A stretch of DNA of 7,172 bases from contig DBKZ01000035.1 of assembly GCA_002297415.1 (NCBI GenBank), forward strand, positions 1 through 7,172, given 5' to 3'. The position numbers were made by a program, and so were the translations under genes. Under the pieces are notes generated by a model. The model searched no databases. It worked only from the letters and a program-made list of their open reading frames with translations, and was not told the DNA's origin. This document shows positions 5,573-7,172 of the stretch, one piece after another (the first letter of the stretch is position 1; every line of letters begins with the position of its first letter). This stretch comes from Ruminococcaceae bacterium UBA737. GTDB taxonomy: Bacteria > Bacillota > Clostridia > Oscillospirales > Acutalibacteraceae.

Positions 5573-7172
5573 CAGCGGTTCTTAGCCTCATGCTTCATTC
5601 TAAGCTCTTTTGAAAGGATTTTCTTGCGAAGTCTGATATTATTAGGCGTTATTTCAACAAGCTCGTCATCCTTAATGAATTCAAGGGACTGTTCAAGGCT
5701 GAGTACCGAATGCGGAACAAGCCTTAATGCGTCGTCAGAGCCTGCGGCTCTTGTATTTGTCATCTGCTTCTTTTTGCAGACATTGCAAACTATATCTTCA
5801 TTCTTCGGATTTTCGCCGATAATCATGCCTTCATAAACAGGAGTTCCCGGGCCTATAAAAAGTCTGCCTCGGCTTTGCGTGTTGAAAAGTCCGTAGCCGG
5901 TAGCTTCGCCGGTTTCATGCGCTATAATCGAGCCTGTACTGCGCTGTTCAATATCGCCCTTATATTCTTCATAGCCGTTGAAAACATGGTTCATTATTCC
6001 GTTGCCGTTAGTATCGGTCATAAACTGCGAACGGTATCCCAAAAGACCTCTCGCAGGAATTACAAACTCAAGATGCGACATTCCGCCGTCACGCGTGCCC
6101 ATATTCTTGATTTCCGCATGTCTGCTGCCGAGCCTTTCCATAACAACGCCCACATAGGTGTCCGGAACTTCTATCATCAAAAGCTCCATAGGCTCTAAAA
6201 GCTTTCCGTTTTCATCATGCTTATAAATAACCGCCGGAGGCGAAACCTGAAATTCATAGCCCTGACGGCGCATTGTTTCGATAAGAATTGATAGGTGAAG
6301 CTCTCCTCTGCCCGAAACCTTGAAGGTGTCGGCACTGTCGGTCTCTTCAACCTTAAGGCTGACATTTGTCATAACCTCTTTAAATAGTCTGTCGCGAAGA
6401 TTGCGCGAGGTTACAAATTTTCCGTCCTGTCCCGCAAACGGCGAATTATTAACCATGAAGTTCATAGAAAGCGTAGGCTCGTCTATTTTAACAAACGGAA
6501 GTGGCTCTATAACTTCAGTATCACAGGCGGTTTCTCCGATTTCAAGGTCGGCAATTCCCGCAACCTGAACAATATCGCCGACGGTTGCCGATTCAACCTC
6601 GGTACGCTTAAGTCCGCTGTACATAAACAGCTTTGCGATTTTTACATTGCTACTTGTTCCGTCCTTATGGCAAAGCGCAACCCTCTGCCCTACCTTTACG
6701 GTTCCTCTTACAACTCTTCCGACGCCTATTCTGCCTAAATACTCGTCGTATTCAATATTTGAGAAAAGAAGCTGCAAAGGAGCCTCTGTATCGCCGACAG
6801 GCGGCTCGATTTCCTTTATAATTTCTTCAAATAACGGCTTCATATCTGTACCCTTGACATCGGGAGAATAAGAAGCATAACCGTCCCTTGCAGAGGCAAA
6901 AACAACGGGGAATTCTATCTGGTCATCATCCGCACCGAGCTCGATAAATAAATCGAGAACCTCGTCGACAACCTCATGAGGTCTTGCCATCGGTCTGTCG
7001 ATTTTATTGATAACAACAACTGCCTTTTTACCTAATGCAAGCGCTTTCTTAAGAACAAATCTTGTCTGCGGCATACAGCCCTCAAAAGCGTCAACAAGGA
7101 GCAGAACTCCGTCAACCATCTGCAGAATTCTTTCAACCTCTCCGCCGAAATCCGCATGTCCGGGGGTGTCGA
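5572..7172 (-). CDS. typA: Ribosome-associated GTPase TypA/BipA (5' end outside window)
   Basis: A translational GTPase of the EF-G-like family that binds the 70S ribosome and aids large-subunit assembly and growth under stress, as known from E. coli BipA. 532 residues are visible, from DTPGH (G3 motif, visible residues 1-5) to the TGA at 5572-5574; the family has about 605-615, so some 75 N-terminal residues with the P-loop and switch I lie beyond the edge. Seen in order: GGEVERIL, NKID (G4, visible 55-58), SAR (G5, about 93-95), the domain II beta barrel, GRGELHLSILIETMRRQGYE, the TypA-specific LGSRHAEI and GLLGYRSQFMTDTNG segments, NTRAAGSDDALRLV, and a basic C-terminal tail ending RMKHEAKNR. 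It is not EF-G or LepA, because the TypA-specific C-terminal segments are present. It is the first visible gene of the - strand cluster; any promoter lies outside. Confidence 0.97.
   Translation of the reverse strand, partial: DTPGHADFGGEVERILQMVDGVLLLVDAFEGCMPQTRFVLKKALALGKKAVVVINKIDRPMARPHEVVDEVLDLFIELGADDDQIEFPVVFASARDGYASYSPDVKGTDMKPLFEEIIKEIEPPVGDTEAPLQLLFSNIEYDEYLGRIGVGRVVRGTVKVGQRVALCHKDGTSSNVKIAKLFMYSGLKRTEVESATVGDIVQVAGIADLEIGETACDTEVIEPLPFVKIDEPTLSMNFMVNNSPFAGQDGKFVTSRNLRDRLFKEVMTNVSLKVEETDSADTFKVSGRGELHLSILIETMRRQGYEFQVSPPAVIYKHDENGKLLEPMELLMIEVPDTYVGVVMERLGSRHAEIKNMGTRDGGMSHLEFVIPARGLLGYRSQFMTDTNGNGIMNHVFNGYEEYKGDIEQRSTGSIIAHETGEATGYGLFNTQSRGRLFIGPGTPVYEGMIIGENPKNEDIVCNVCKKKQMTNTRAAGSDDALRLVPHSVLSLEQSLEFIKDDELVEITPNNIRLRKKILSKELRMKHEAKNR

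Noticed and set aside
5572..7172. typA product as EF-G, LepA or a tetracycline-resistance ribosome protection protein
   Set aside because: The length, the GLLGYRSQFMTDTNG region and the NTRAAGSDDALRLV C-terminal segment belong to TypA/BipA rather than these relatives.
1..7172. Search for defence systems, mobile elements, CRISPR repeats or RNA genes
   Set aside because: No transposase, integrase, repeat array, tRNA-like cloverleaf or rRNA stretch was recognised by eye; the nuclease sits in a housekeeping setting and shows no defence partner.

Overview
The window looks like chromosomal DNA from an anaerobic member of the Clostridia, possibly an uncultured Oscillospiraceae/Ruminococcaceae-type gut bacterium. 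The reasons are the Firmicutes-style pgk-tpiA-gpmI glycolytic cluster, a pyrophosphate-type phosphofructokinase, purine-rich Shine-Dalgarno sites, a TTG start and short gene spacing. The family-level placement is inference.

Left half, + strand: the last 55 codons of pgk (cut by the window edge), then tpiA and gpmI. This is a lower-glycolysis operon running from 1,3-bisphosphoglycerate to 2-phosphoglycerate, with triose phosphate isomerase feeding in. A strong hairpin sits between pgk and tpiA. gpmI ends at a symmetrical stem flanked by an A-run and a T-run, which should terminate transcription from both sides.

Right half, - strand, read from right to left: typA/bipA (5' end outside the window), a DEDDh 3'-5' exonuclease with a C-terminal zinc ribbon, a radical SAM protein of the PflX-like COG1313 type, and a PPi-dependent phosphofructokinase (pfp). 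These four are packed like one transcription unit: a 1-nt stop/start overlap, a 47-nt overlap and a 19-nt gap. pfp converges on gpmI, so glycolytic genes meet tail to tail at the shared terminator. The link between pfp and the pgk-tpiA-gpmI operon is clear metabolically. The link of typA, the nuclease and the radical SAM enzyme to glycolysis is not.

No mobile element, CRISPR array, tRNA or rRNA was seen. No gap of more than about 70 bases lacks a gene. Most of the window is ordinary core metabolism and translation. The points most worth a second look are the abrupt composition change between the pgk tail (about 67% GC) and everything after it (about 45% or less), the nuclease/zinc-ribbon protein overlapping the radical SAM gene, the TTG start of the latter, and the hairpin after pgk whose U-tract lies on the opposite strand.
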